Positions 11,854 to 24,500 are shown, numbered from the stretch's first letter. The stretch: 64,000 bases of DNA from Cryptomeria japonica (GCF_030272615.1 NC_081415.1:192290270-192354269), one strand, 5' to 3'. Translations and numbers: made by a program. The notes: generated by a model not told the origin, from the sequence alone.

Positions 11854-12983
11854 TCAACGTCCTGAAGAAATTACTGTAATAGGTGGACAAGTGTAATTTT
11901 CAGTGGTTTCCAAAGCATGATTAAGTCTCGTGTGCTCCACAAAACTTGCATCCCTGCAAAGTCCCGATTGTTTTGTACTAGCTCTAATCCAGGCAAGTTC
12001 CTCCACCACCTCTCTCATTGATGGCCTTTCTTTTGCTTTCACTTGCAAACATGCTTTTGCTAACATCGCCATTTTCTCCATCTGCCCTCGATTTTCCTCC
12101 TTCACTGCATTAGTATCTAAAATTTCTGAGAGGCATTTGTCATTAATTGTGGAGAGGAAATGGTCATACAAAGCGCACATAGATCCTTGTACAGACAACA
12201 CAGGCCGTAGACCAGTGAGAAGCTCTATCAAAACTACACCGAAGCTGTAAACATCACTCTTGTCTGTATACTGGTTGCTCCTCACAAACTCTGGGTCGAC
12301 ATAACCTGGAGTGCCAGATGGAAACATGGTACTCAGATGTGTTTCATCAGAAGGGCGCAGACGAGAAATACCAAAGTCGGCTACTTTTGGTGTGAATGTG
12401 TCATCTAGCAAAATGTTTGAGGATTTTATGTCACGATGGAAAATGGGCTGAGAGGATCCACGATGCATGTATGCTATACCCTCTGCAGTCTCTATGGCAA
12501 TCTGTCGCCTTCTTTCCCAAGGAAAGTTCTTCTCTGGAGACTGTAAGCGTTGAAAGAGTGTTCCATTTGGCACAAATTCATATACAAGCAATGGAAGTTC
12601 AGTACGAAGGCAACAACCGATCAATTTCACTACGTTTCTGTGATTGGTGTGGGATAAAATCACAATTTCATTGGTGAACTCCGGGGAAAATGTTTTGGGC
12701 TTTTTGATTGCGACTGAATTGCCGTCCGAGAGAACTCCCTTGTACACGGTTGCAAATCCGCCTCTTCCTAACTCTGTTGAGTAATTATTGGAAGCTATTT
12801 TTAACTCTGTTTCAGAAAACATTCGTAGGCTCTTTCTTCCTCCCATTAAAGCAATGCGTTCCTGTAGCTCAACTCCCCCATTCTTTATGAAATTCTTGTC
12901 TGCGGCATGTTTCAATCGACGCCTCCTCAGCCACCAAAAGAATCCACCCAATGCAAGAGCTCCGATGCATCCGAGAATATAGA
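11854..12983 (-). CDS. WAK-type receptor kinase, kinase exon
   Basis: The last exon of a wall-associated receptor-like kinase. The reading frame opens at an in-frame stop at 13006-13008 and a good 3' splice site (TTGGCTGGCAG, AG at 12985-12984) sets the exon start at 12983 in phase 1. It encodes a membrane helix (YILGCIGALALGGFFWW) with a basic stop-transfer RRRR. The WAK juxtamembrane NGGVELQERI follows, then a complete Ser/Thr kinase. Counting from L at 12951: Gly loop GRGGFA 62-67, Lys 83, alpha-C Glu 95, HRD 172-174, DFG 192-194, DPE 219-221, conserved Arg 309. It is an RD kinase with all catalytic residues and no stop. WAKs sense pectin and damage at the cell wall. The only upstream ectodomain sequence nearby (15.3-15.7 kb) is broken, so this exon is orphaned or spliced to exons near 50 kb. 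Confidence 0.9.
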
Positions 12984-13800
12984 CTGCCAGCCAACAGAAA
13001 GGAATTTATTATTGACCAAACCATTTTTATGATATAATGAAACATAATATAATTTATTCAATATAAAAAGACATTAACACTTTTAAGTGATGGAAAAAGA
13101 TGCATGAAAGATCTAAAAAAATACACATGCAAAGTATTCATCAAAATGATATAATGTTTATTTTGAGAAAAAATTTCTATTATTAAATTCATTCTTCAAA
13201 ATTTAAATCAATGTATTCATAGTATTAAATATTGTTACAATAAATTAGTATGCTCAAGTTTTTACAAGAAAAAAGAAAAAAGAAATGTTTAGAAAAATTA
13301 TAACACATTACCTCTTACAAAATTATACCAATATACATCTTCAAACTATGCATCAAAAAAGTTTAGAAAAATTATAACATATTACCTCTCACAAAATTAT
13401 ACCAATATACATCTTCAAACTATGCATCATCATACATCTTCAAGTTATGCAGTAACATATATTAGTAGGACCTAAAATTGGAAATCATCAACGATTTTTA
13501 AAGCTACCAAAGAAAAGCATGGACTAAAATATATACCTAAATTAGAAAAGGTTAACTAAAATATAGATCAGAAACTTCCTCTTTCAACTAAGTCACTTCA
13601 CTTGATATTATTTATTCTTTTTGTTAAGACACACATGAAAACTACTTATCTTTCTTAATTATCTCTAAGTCTTGAATTAGCTCCCTTTTGTATGATCTTT
13701 CTAATATGACATTTCTTATACATTTTAGCATTTTTCATAGTTTTATTTAGTAACTACCATGACAACTAAATGATAATTATAAATTGATAAATTACAAATT
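12984..13800 (-). other. WAK intron sequence
   Basis: Intron upstream of the kinase exon. The part at about 13080-13640 is clearly related to 48890-49340, next to the second WAK gene and in the same orientation. For example, CTTCCTCTTTCAACTA followed by a CACTTGAT-TTATTTAT segment occurs in both. Shared intron sequence means the two loci arose by duplication of a whole gene segment. A 74-bp tandem duplication lies inside it. Confidence 0.7.
13287..13428. repeat. 74-bp tandem duplication in WAK intron
   Basis: The segment starting GTTTAGAAAAATTATAAC and containing CATCTTCAAACTATGCATCA occurs twice at a 74-bp offset with only one or two changes. Confidence 0.85.
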
Positions 13801-14887
13801 ATAAGTGACAATTAGTGTCACTCGAAGTGGGACATGTAAAAAATGTTCTAGTTTTGTGAATTTAATCTTTAGAGATTTTGGACTATTATCTTTAGGGTTT
13901 ATCTTTGTGCGCCCATGTTTAAAACCCTTTCTATCATCATGCTCCATGACCATGTTAAATCAATTTTTTTAATTTGAAAATGACTTGGTATCTCATTGGG
14001 AGTCTTTTAAGTCGTGCAATTTATCCCTTCAATTCTCATTGATTTACTAGCACTACCTTAAAGTAACTTGGTGTACCTCATCAATTATTTCAATCTCATG
14101 GTTTTTATTTACTATTAAGGGGACTCTCAATTTTTTTTGTCTAATTTTGATGCATTATGTATGGTCAATTATATCACATTTTACATTAATTATGATGACC
14201 TATGTAGGTAAAACACCTCAGAAAAATGCATCTTTAGGTATTGTTGTCACCTTGCAATTGGTCAGAAATGATTTCTTTTATGCATCATATAGTGGTAATG
14301 GGATACCTTTTTTTATTTATCAACTAGATGATTCATATTACATTGCTATGTTTGGAGAAGAAGACTATTTTCAATTGTTTGATGGGAGATAAAGGTCATA
14401 TTTTGATTAAGTTGGTTGGGATATAGGGTCTGAAGTGATAAGGCCATGTTAGTGAATATATGACATGCTTATTTCTATTGTCATTCAAATATAGATATCT
14501 CATTATACCACATAATAGTTGCGAAGCTAGATTGATGACATATTCTGAGGTATTCCTAGAGGTTACAATATGAATGTAAATTAACACCTATCAAGTTTTC
14601 CTCTTCGCAAATCCAAAGTATGACGCATGATGACCATCAATTCAATTTACCTCAAGAAATAAAATGATTAAATTTAAATTTATAGTAAAATGAATAAAAA
14701 ATCCATCATTCTGCTTTTGAGATTCTACATGCATTTTATGCAAAAGGTAGTGAAATAGGCGAAAACCTTTAGCCATAGTTTTAAAATATTCATAATTTAT
14801 TTTTTGTCACAGAGCAAAAAAATCTAAGGGTCGCAACTAGAGAAAGGATCGGTGATATTATTGAGGATCAATGCCATGTAGAACCAT
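13801..14887. other. AT-rich non-coding stretch
   Basis: No gene recognised. An 81-codon ORF at 14147-14392 has no visible domain and looks random. Confidence 0.4.
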
Positions 14888-15151
14888 TTATTTTTGCATC
14901 ATAATGCTACAATTTGAAGTCCCAGGAGGACTGTTGGGCCATGATTCGGGGTCCCCCACTTCTTCTAGGAGGGATGCCAACCCAGGGCGACCGGGGGGAA
15001 CCAGAGCATGGGGATTAGTGTTCTCCAAGTAGTGGGTTTCTTCCAATGTCGTCATAAGGCGACGATGAATTTGCTCCCTTACTTCTGGTTGAAGTTTATC
15101 CCCCATAGAGGTCATGTCAACGTTTTTCCAGAACTTGAAAGAAAATGTCAA
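14888..15151 (-). other. Coding-like, GC-richer fragment of unknown origin
   Basis: Minus-strand frame of 87 codons, richer in GC than its surroundings, containing LQPEVREQIHRRL and PPGRPGLASLLEEVGDPESW. A second minus frame just upstream (about 15110-15220) also reads smoothly (LESAILLGQTLG), as if one coding exon had been frameshifted. I do not recognise the family; it is not part of a WAK protein. A captured gene or transposon fragment is the most likely explanation. Confidence 0.25.
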
Positions 15152-15249
15152 GTTGCGGGTTTGTTGGTCTTGTTGCTGCAGTATGTCCCAGAGTCTGACC
15201 TAATAAAATGGCACTCTCAAGCTGCTCAATAATCCGTATTCGGAATCTT

Positions 15250-15457
15250 GTATTATCAATTGTAGCATTACGGAATCTTGGGAGTTACCGGAACACGAAG
15301 TTGGCGTGTTGGCCAGGGGACATTACGGCCTCCTCCTCGATTGGAAATTGCTCCAATATCAAAGGAACAGCCAATTATTCGTGCGCCATGGAAGCCGAAT
15401 GTATCGACTCTCCAACAGGGGACGCCCAAACATGCAAATGTTTTGCGGGCTACCAAG
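15250..15457 (+). pseudogene. Inverted WAK ectodomain fragment (plus copy)
   Basis: In two frames this encodes WAK ectodomain pieces: LARGHYGLLLDW, then, one frame over, KGTANYSC and AECIDSPTGDAQTC. They match the second WAK gene (GRGHYGLLLDW...KGTANYSC...AECIDSLTGDA). A deletion of about 14 bases after the LLLDW codons causes the frame change. It lies on the strand opposite to both WAK genes and faces its twin at 15516-15690. At the far end it keeps TGGGAGTTAC, as in the intact gene, so this arm is closer to the ancestral sequence there. Confidence 0.85.
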
Positions 15458-15690
15458 AGATTTCCAAAATGTGGAGATCATACCCATGCAACCGGTGCGT
15501 TAGAGTAACCAGTCCCTTGGTAGCCCGCAAAACATTTGCATGTTTGGGCGTCCCCTGTTGGAGAGTCGATGCATTCGGCTTCCATGGCGCGCGAATAATT
15601 GGCTGTTCCTTTGATAGTTGAGCGATTTCCAATCGAGGAGGAGGTCGTGATGTAGCCTGGCCAACTCGCCAACTTTGTGTTCTGGTAACT
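15283..15690. repeat. 175-bp inverted repeat of WAK exon with 58-bp loop
   Basis: Left arm 15283-15457 and right arm 15516-15690 are reverse complements of equal length (175 bp), about 90% identical by eye, with stretches of more than 40 bases that match perfectly near the loop. The spacer 15458-15515 is the WAK exon end plus the start of its intron. A transcript from either strand would fold into a long hairpin carrying WAK coding sequence. Confidence 0.9.
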
Positions 15691-15720
15691 TCTGCATCGA
15701 GTTGTCCAATAGTCTCATTT
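15458..15720 (-). pseudogene. WAK exon 1 remnant (minus copy)
   Basis: Same strand as the WAK kinase exon at 11854-12983, and presumably the remains of that gene's first exon. It encodes KGTANYS, AECIDSPTGDAQTC and GTGYSN and runs into what was the exon 1 donor (GGTATGATCT, compare TGTATGATCT at the intact gene). It has the same deletion of about 14 bases as the plus copy, so the frame is broken. Upstream of about 15700 homology to the WAK ectodomain stops. Confidence 0.8.
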
Positions 15721-16820
15721 ATCTCGGAAGCGGGTTCTATATATATCCGGTAGTGAAAATTGAATAGTGTTCTTAAAATAACTGAAGTTATTACTATCTA
15801 GAAATCTAAGGTTTGTTTAATTACATCTATTACAATATCGCAATGCTTGTTCAATCAACTAAAGTTACGAAGTAATCCATGCTTCAAGCATATTAACTTT
15901 ATGAAGTCCATAAAATTTTCAAAATAAACATTCCTTATCTTAGATTGGTAGTGTAAAGAGAAGCTTGGACCAAAACCATATTGCCCAACTGTCTAGCTTT
16001 ATAAAAAGAACTAAGCAAGCCTAGGGTATCAACATATTTTTTGTTTATAAAATAAAGGACAGTTAAATTAATTAGAGATTTCATCACTCCTATAATTTAT
16101 CAAGAATTATTTTTGTTTTGTCAAAATCATGTTAAGGTGCCTATTCCTATATCTTATATATATTATCTTGACTTCATAAGGTTGGTTTTGCCAAAGTTGT
16201 TTATCACCACTGACTTATATATATATAATATTTAGATAATATGATTCGAAATCGAGGTAATTGAAGATCAAAAGTGGCGAAGTATTGTTCACATTAAATA
16301 GAGAGATAACCAAAAAGGTTTTTTTTTTACCTTAATCCATACCTACCAATAACATAATGAATTTTAATGGGTTTTGCCAAGAGTGTGCAAGAGATAAAAG
16401 TAGTCATAGTTTAAAATGACTATGTAATCATTATCCAAAAGATACAACAAAGTGAAGCCAATCCCCTTTTAAATGAAATTAAACTTTTTGGTGTTGATAT
16501 ATTTGAAGAATACTTTGAAAGATTGCCTACATTACCATTGTATGAAAATTTTTGGGGTCATATTACACATCTACATGATGATAATTATTGTATATATTCA
16601 ACTCCATTATGTGGAAAGGTTATTTAGTTTTCATCTTTTCTAATAGAGGGAATTCACGGGGGCTTTTATCCCTCAGGGTTCATAAATAATCCATCTTTTA
16701 AATGGTATTCTTATATGACTATCTTATTTTTTCTAGAGAAAGACATGTATGACTTTTCTCTAAAATTTACAACTATATTATCAAACAATAATAAGCCTTT
16801 AACAATATACATAAGAACAT
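15691..16820. other. AT-rich non-coding stretch
   Basis: No gene recognised. It includes a short (TA)n run near 16217. Confidence 0.4.
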
Positions 16821-17812
16821 GATGAACTCACAATACTGGTTCCCACTTTTTGACCAACTTTGACACTTAGATGAACATTTTGCAAAAAAACTTCACTTTC
16901 CAACACCTATAACTTTTAAACCGTTAAGAATTTGAAGATGATGTAAACTAGTCATTTGTAACATCTTTTTTGCAGATTCTAACTATAGTTTTTTCAAAAA
17001 AAATTGAATAAAAATTTATTGATTTTTCCATCTCCCTGAAAAGTAGTTTTTTACAACAAACAACATTTTTTAAGAGTGATGTGCATCCCGAAACGTATAA
17101 CTTTTTTTCTATAAATGATAAAAACTTGTCTCTTTTAAATTTTGGTTTGTAACATCAATACCCAAGGCATGCAGTTGGTTTGATAGTGATATATTGAATA
17201 TTTTTTATTTTATTAAATTTTGAAGTCCGACTAATTATAATTTAGATATAGGTGTATGTTTGAACACATAAATTGTTCTATACATATCAAAATTCAGTTT
17301 TTTTTTTTTTGTTAGAAAGAAGACATCAATACCTAGTGCATAGATATTTTTCTAAATTTTTTTTAATTAGTTTATCATTTTTCCCAATGCATTGAAAAAA
17401 GAAGTTCATGCTCGGTGAAAAACCTACATTCATAAAAAATAAAATAAAAATATATTAATCAAATTAAATATATTAAAAATTATACTATTTGGAAAGCTTA
17501 TAATTAGGACTAAATCCTTAAGAAAACAAAACTTCTAAATGAATTCATTTGACCCATCAAAAGCTAATGTAAAATTGGTTTTTTATCAGCATTTGATAGA
17601 TGCAAAGGAGACTCCATTGCAAGTATGTTTTATAAGTAGAGAGGTTCTATCCAAGAAATATTGATCTAAGAGCCTTTGATCTAACTCTCTTCAATTAATT
17701 ACTTCAAATGGGACCTCTTAAAGCTTAAATAATTATATTTTCTAAAAAATGTATGATTTCAGCAAAAATCAGGATGTACCAAAAAGTGGGAACCAACTTT
17801 GTGAGTTCACTC
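16821..17812. mobile_element. Non-autonomous TIR element of the Sola-like family
   Basis: Left end GATGAACTCACAATACTGG and right end (reverse complement) GAGTGAACTCACAAAGTTGG form terminal inverted repeats, extended by TTCCCACTTTTTG in both. ACAT flanks it on both sides (16817-16820 and 17813-17816), a 4-bp target duplication. The left two-thirds (to about 17500) is homologous to the left end of the 9.1-kb element at 36643. There is no coding sequence, so this is a 992-bp internally deleted or MITE-like relative that must be moved by a transposase encoded elsewhere. Confidence 0.8.
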
Positions 17813-18791
17813 ACATATATGAGATGAACATTACCAAAATTTAGATTATGGTTCTTTTGAATAATATTTTGTGCATGTAGTTTTGAATTTTTTTATATAA
17901 GTAGACTATTGCATGCTCTCATAAAATTCATAAGGTCAATTTTTTTTTATCCAAATATTGGTTGTGAACATAGCTTAGGTGATTGGTTCAATCATAACTA
18001 GAATTAGTAGGGTTTATGGAGTTGAGGTAGAGCTATGTTTTCTTCCTTTTTGGGTGCCTAATAGAGTGGCCTTCCTTGAAAGTATATGACAACTCAATGA
18101 AGCAAACAAGATACACCCAAGGAAATTGAAAAAGGGTTCCTTCTTTATTTCTACACCTAGGTTGTATAATTTTATAACAATTACTAGCAAAGTTCTTGAC
18201 CTCTTTGAATCAAAATTGATTAAACAAAAAATAAAATTAGAGGAGGAAAGAAGATTTGATCTAGAGAATTTTATTGATCAAATTAGGAAATAAGTAGGAG
18301 GGTTAGGATATGAGAGTCAATTATGAGTAAAGAGATCTAGTCAAAAATTGCTTGACCATGGAAGAAATTATGAAAGGAAGAGAAGATTGAATTCATATTC
18401 AAAATGGTAAGAAGAGAATGATTGTTGATTAAAATTATAAAGGTGCATGTATTAATATCAAGGATCCTATCAAAAAAATTGGATTAATGGTAGAAAATGT
18501 ATGCACTTTAGGAATTGTGACTTCAATGTTTGCTCCTTAATCTATTCCTAAAGAAAGTATTATAGAATTTAGACAAATAGGTAAAAAAATTATAGGAGTG
18601 AGTGTTATATTCATTACAAAAGAATGAGACCCCATAAAGACTACACCATAAGAGAAAGTTCAACAATTAGTTAACAATGATATCAACCAAGGTAGTGAGG
18701 AGAATAATTTTGAATATCAAAAGGTTAGGGCGAGTGACCAAGATGGGGGACCAAAATTATGCCAAAAACTTTTTTGGCCCCCATTAGGCCC
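17813..18791. other. Intergenic, possible decayed coding debris
   Basis: No intact gene. Around 18225-18420 the plus strand reads a charged, helix-like stretch (EERRFDLENFIDQIRK) between stops. It might be decayed retroelement gag, but no domain is identifiable. Confidence 0.3.
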
Positions 18792-18928
18792 TTTGGTGCA
18801 CGCCAAATAAGGTGTGCGTCCTATTTGGCACGTGCCAAATAGGCTTGGCATCTTGAACCTAAGGTTTGGTCATGCCAAATAGACTTCCATTTTGACAATT
18901 GCATTTTCATTTTGAAAAGCACGATTTA

Positions 18929-18932
<4 letters not shown>

Positions 18933-19010
<78 letters not shown>
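18933..19010. repeat. (TC)39 microsatellite
   Basis: A 78-base perfect TC run inside the left inverted arm. The right arm lacks it, so it expanded after the arms formed. Confidence 0.95.
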
Positions 19011-19012
<2 letters not shown>

Positions 19013-19189
19013 AATATATACATAAAATATAACATTTATGTATAAGTCACTTTAAGTTATATTCTATGTATATATTAGTAGGATGTTTGAGAGTGTTTTC
19101 AAATATCTAGGAGTTATAATACACATTCTAGTTTTTAGAGTATTCATATAAATTTCAGACTTAGTCAAATTTTAGTAATCAACATGATT

Positions 19190-19519
19190 GTATCATCATT
19201 CTCTCTATATGGTCTCTCCCTCTCTTCCTTGAGCCCTACCTCTATCTCTCTCAAGTATCTCTCTCTCTTTCCCCCCCTCCCTCTCTTGTACTCGGGCTTT
19301 GTCTTCCTCTAGTCTCTCCCTCAACCCCCACCTTCCTCCTCTCTATTTCTCACTCTCTCCATCCCTCCCTCCCTCTTATCACCTCTCTCTCTCTCCCCCT
19401 CTCTATGGTTGATGGAAAGAAAGGAAAATAATAGGGAGATAAAGATAGAGAGACCAAAGAGAGACATTGAGAGAGATGGAGGGAGGAAGGGAGTGGCTGA
19501 TGGAAATAAAGGAATACCA

Positions 19520-19600
<81 letters not shown>

Positions 19601-20098
19601 GGAAATAATGGAAGGGCGAGAGGGAGAGGGACGATTGAGGAAGGGGGGAGAGAATGGGAGATAGAGACACTTGAGAGAGGGGGAAAGAGAGATAGAGGGA
19701 GAGAGCCTCAAGAGAGAAAGAGAAAGGGAGTGGGAGGGAGAAAGGGCAAAAGAGAGACTTGAGAGAAAAAGAGAAAGGGAGAGGGAGGGAGAGAATGGGA
19801 GAGAGATACACATGAGAGAGGAGAAGAGAAAGAGATCTAGATAGAGGGTGATAGTGAGAGATACTTTAGAGAAAGAAAGAGTGACTGGGAGGGAGAGAGG
19901 GAAAGAGAGAGAGACAACTGAGAAAAAATGAAAGGGTGGGGGAGGGAAAGAGGAAGGGAATGGGAGAGACACCTAAGAGAGTAGGAGAGAGAAATAGAGA
20001 GATAGAGGGTGAGAGGGCGAGAGACTTAAGAGAGAAAGACTGGGAGAGGGAGAAAGCGAGGGAAACAGGGAAAGAGAGACTTGAGAAAGAAAGAGAAA

Positions 20099-20156
<58 letters not shown>

Positions 20157-20220
20157 GAGGGGGTGGGAGAGAGGATGAGAGAGAGACACCTAAGAAAGGA
20201 GGAAAGAGTGAGAGAGAAAT

Positions 20221-20272
<52 letters not shown>

Positions 20273-20818
20273 AAGTGAAAGAGGCAAAGAGGGATAAATA
20301 TCTGAGAGAGGGAGGAAAAGAGAGGTAGACACCTGAGGAGAAAGTGAGAGAGATACTTGAGAGAGAGGGGGGAAGGTAAGGAGAGAGAGAGAGAGAGAGA
20401 GAGAGGCAGACACATACGGGGAAAGAGGGGAAGAGATACTTGAGAGAGGGAGGGAGGAAGGGAGGGGTTGAGAGAGAGAGAGAGAAGTGGGGTTGACGGA
20501 GAGACTAGACAGAGAGAGCCCAAGTGCAAGAGAGAGAGGGACTTGAGAGAGAGATAAAGTGCCCAAGATAGAGAGATGATGGAGGTAAAGAGGGAAAGAG
20601 AGAGTGAGAGATAGAGAGAGCCTAAGTGAGAGGGGGGAAGGGATGGGAAAAGAGTAAATGAATAGAGAGAGAGGAGAAGAGAGGGAGATGGAGAGTGTGA
20701 GAAAGAGAGAGAGGGAGGAAGGTGGAGGTTGAGGGAGAGACTAGAGGGAAAGTATAAGTATAAGAGAGGAGGGAGAGAGAGGTAGGGTTTGAGGAAGATA
20801 GAGAAGGGAAATATAGGG
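19190..20818. repeat. Polypyrimidine/polypurine tract with strand switch
   Basis: From about 19190 to 19405 the plus strand is mainly C and T; from about 19406 to 20818 it is mainly G and A, with (GA)n runs at 19522-19598, 20108-20152 and 20227-20270. All long ORFs here are translations of CT/GA repeats and are not genes. Confidence 0.9.
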
Positions 20819-21188
20819 TGTGAGAGTTAAGAAATACAACCCAACAGGAGCCTAAAGATCTTCTGGAAAATGAATAATCTGTTACAAGGAGAAGAAAGGA
20901 AGCAAATAACTAAAAAAACAAAAAACACAGAAAATATGCTGAAAAAGATAAGAGCTCAATATTCACCAAAAATGTGTAATGTGATAATCATACAAAGAAA
21001 AGAAAAATAACTTCTAATAGGTCAAGAAACCCTAAAAGGGAAAACCTAGGCTTGCACATAATAATTAATAAAAGAATTAATTATTATGCACCTAATGTTA
21101 GCTTAAGTGTAAAAAGAGATAATAGGGAACTAAAAGAATTAAATAAATATTGTTTAATTAATCAAGTAAAGACCTGATTACTCTAACA
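20819..21188 (-). repeat. Copia 3' LTR
   Basis: 370 bp, TG...CA ends on the minus strand (starts TGTTAGAGTAATC, ends CTCTCACA). Paired with the copy at 26651-27020. Confidence 0.95.
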
Positions 21189-21545
21189 CCCCCCCTAAGC
21201 TAGACTTAGGGAGAAGCTAAAACCTAGAACAACTACTGAAAGCAGGAAAGATGGGTCCTGGCAACAAGGCCTGATCAGGTACCCAAATACAATGAAATCT
21301 CTATGAAACGGAGAAAAAAGGAGAAAACCCAGTGGGAAAAAACTCCTCTCCAAAAAGAGATAAAAGAACATGTTGAAAGATGAAGAAGGAAGGCCTCGTA
21401 AAGGCCCCCCAAGGACAACTTCCTTCACCCCAAGCATAGAGTGCAACTAAAGATAGCACGGCGATGCAAAAGGTTTCGTGAAGATGTCTGCAACCTGCTT
21501 GGTAGTGGGAATGTACTCCAGAATGAGAGAACCATCCTGAATCAA

Positions 21546-24500
21546 CTAGCGAATAAAATGCATGTGAAGCTCAATGTGCTTCATCTGCTGATGCTCTATT
21601 GGGTTGCGGGAAATATGAATAGCACTCTGATTGTCAAACCAAAGAAGATTGGAACTATCAGGAGGAAAACCAAACTCAACCATCAACTGTCGAAGCCATA
21701 AGATCTCCTGACTAGCGAGCACAACAGCTCGATGCTCAGCCTCTAGAGATGATAATGCATGAGCAATCTTCTTCTTGCAAGACCATGTGATAGGACCAGA
21801 GCCAAGACAGAAAACAAAGCCACAAGTAGACTTCCAATCAGTGACATCACCAGCCCAATCTGAGTCAGTGTATCCAACAATGTGAGGTTCCCCTAATGTG
21901 TAGTGAATGCCATGAGAACTAGAGCCCTGAATGTACCACAAAATACGTTTGGTATCTTGCCAATGACTCTCATGAGGATCATGGGAGAATTGAGAGACAA
22001 GGCCAACCGCAAAGGAAATATCAGGATGGGTGTGAGTTAGGTACAACAAACTGCCAACCAACTGCCTGTAAAGTGTAGAATCTACTAAAGGAGTGGGACA
22101 AGTAGTGATCAAAACAACCCCTAATTGAAACAGAGTGGGAACAACCTTGCAATCAAGCATGACGAAGTGTCGAAGCATGTCAAGAGCATACTTCCGCTAG
22201 TAAATGGAGATCTCATCAGAAGATTGAATCACCCGAAGACCAAGGAAATAATGCAGAAGACTGAGATCTATCATCTCAAACTGGTCCATCAAGGCTCGTT
22301 GGATATGTTGAATCATAGAGGATGAGCTACCTGTGATGAGGAGATCATCAACATATAGCACAAGAATCAGGATCTCACCCTCAAGAAGCTGAATGTACAT
22401 TGTGTGATTAGAATGACTGCGGGTGAACCCAGTGGAGAGCAAGAAAGAATCCATCTTCTCATACCATGCCCGAGGGGCCTGTTTGAGACCATACAATGAA
22501 CGCCGAAGTTTGTAAACCAAAGAATTGTCCTGCACAAATCCCTGAGGCTACTCCATGTAGATTTCCTCCTGTAGGTCCCCATGCAAGAAGAAACTCTTCA
22601 CATCCATCTGAAAAACAAGCCATCCCCGAGAAGTTGCAATAGATAGTACAAAGCGAATGGATTTCATCTTGGCGACAGGGGCAAATGTCTCAGAGTAATC
22701 AATACCCTCAACCTGTGAGAAACCCTTCGCAACAAGACGTGCTTTGTACTTATCAATGGAACCATCAACAACATACTTAGTGCAATATAACCAGCGGCAC
22801 CAAACCATCTTTCTGCCCTTAGGAAGAGGATAGAGATCCCAAGTATGATTCCTCATCAAAGAAGAATACTCCTCCTCCATAGCAAAATCCCACTCAAGGT
22901 GTCATGTAGCCTCTATAAACTTCTAAGGATCATCTAAAATGGCATAAATCAAAAGACTAGAACCCACGGTATGAGAACGGGTGCGACGAGTATCTGAAGG
23001 ATCACCGGTCAGAGAACCTATCGCCTCAATAGTAAGGCGAGCCCACTTGGGCATCTGAGGTGGAGCAGGTGGAGGTGGATCATCAGCACCATCATCAGAA
23101 TCATCATCAAAATAAACTGGAAGAGATGTAGTGGGAGGAGTAGGTAGAGGAGTAGACACTGGAGTCAGGGTATCCACTGTGGGAAGGCGCTCATCAAACT
23201 GAACATCCAATCGAAATAGGACCTCTCTGAAATCAGGATCAAACAACCTGTATGCCTTAACATCCTCACAGTAGCCAACAAAAATGAGGGGTCGACTCTT
23301 CCGCTCCATGGCTTTCCTCTGAGCATCAGGGATAAAATCCCATGCCTCACTGCCAAATACTCAGAAAAAAGAAACATCAAGCTTGTCATGAGGCCAAGCC
23401 TCCTCAGGAGTCATATGTTGAATAGCCTTTTGAGGCATCTGATTCTGAATATAGTTGGCACAATTGACTGCCTCAGCCCAAAAAGACAAATCCATGGACC
23501 TGGACTGAATCATACAATTCGCCATCTCCCGTAAAGTTTTGTTCTTGCATTTAGCGACACCATTCTACTGAGGGGTGTAGGGAATAGTAAATTGATGCTG
23601 CAAACCATGCTCAGTGCAAAAATCTCTAAAATCCTGATTCACATACTCCCCCCCATTATCTGTACGTATCTGCTGAAAAGAACAACCTGACTGCTTCTAT
23701 ACAAATTTCTTGAAGATTCGAAATGAATCAAAGACATCAGACTTGTACTTAAGAAAGTACACCTATGTGCGTCTGGAGAAGTTATCAATAAAAGTGAGTA
23801 CATACTTGGCCCTAGAAAAAGGAGTGGGAAATGACATGAGACCATTGTGAATTAACTCCAAGGGTGCCAAAGCATGAGGGGCTCTTTCCTTCGAAAAGGG
23901 ATCTCGGTGATACTTGCCAAGAACACAACCATGACAAACACCATCAATGCAGGAAATCTGTGGGAGCCCAAGAACAAGTGCCTGTGTACTCATCTATTGA
24001 AGATATCTGTAATTGACATGGCCCAAGCGCTCATGCCAAAGCGCTCACACTGAATCTGTATGTGCTATAAGAGATGAACCTGCACCCGTAGAGGGCTCAA
24101 ATCCATCAAATATGTACAGACAAGATGCAGTATCAACACTCCTAGTAACCACAACCAAATAAGAGTCATTGAGGTCCCGAATAACCACATCATATGGTGA
24201 GAACTCCATTGTCTTACCAGAGCCAAAGTGGAAAATCTGATAAATGAACAAGAGGTTCGTCGAGATGTCAGGAACAACCAGAACATCCTGTAGAGTACCC
24301 CCATCCAAAGAGACAGAACTTGACCCCAAGACTGAAAGCTGAGCTGAGTCACCCACTGCAATCTGTGAAGTACCACAAGAGGCAAGAGAAGTAACCAACT
24401 ACCGAGTGTGAGTCATATGGTGAGATGCACCAGAATCTAGTATCCATGTGGACCCATAGGTTGAAGCTCGAGTAGTGAGAGCATGACCTTTCCCTATGGA

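Noticed and set aside
12396-12982. Plus-strand ORFs of 60-93 codons across the WAK kinase exon
   Set aside because: They are antisense shadows of the kinase coding sequence.
19350-20566. Several long ORFs on both strands (up to about 197 codons) rich in Ser/Leu or Arg/Glu
   Set aside because: They are translations of CT/GA simple sequence in the purine-rich tract; open frames arise because GA repeats contain no stops.
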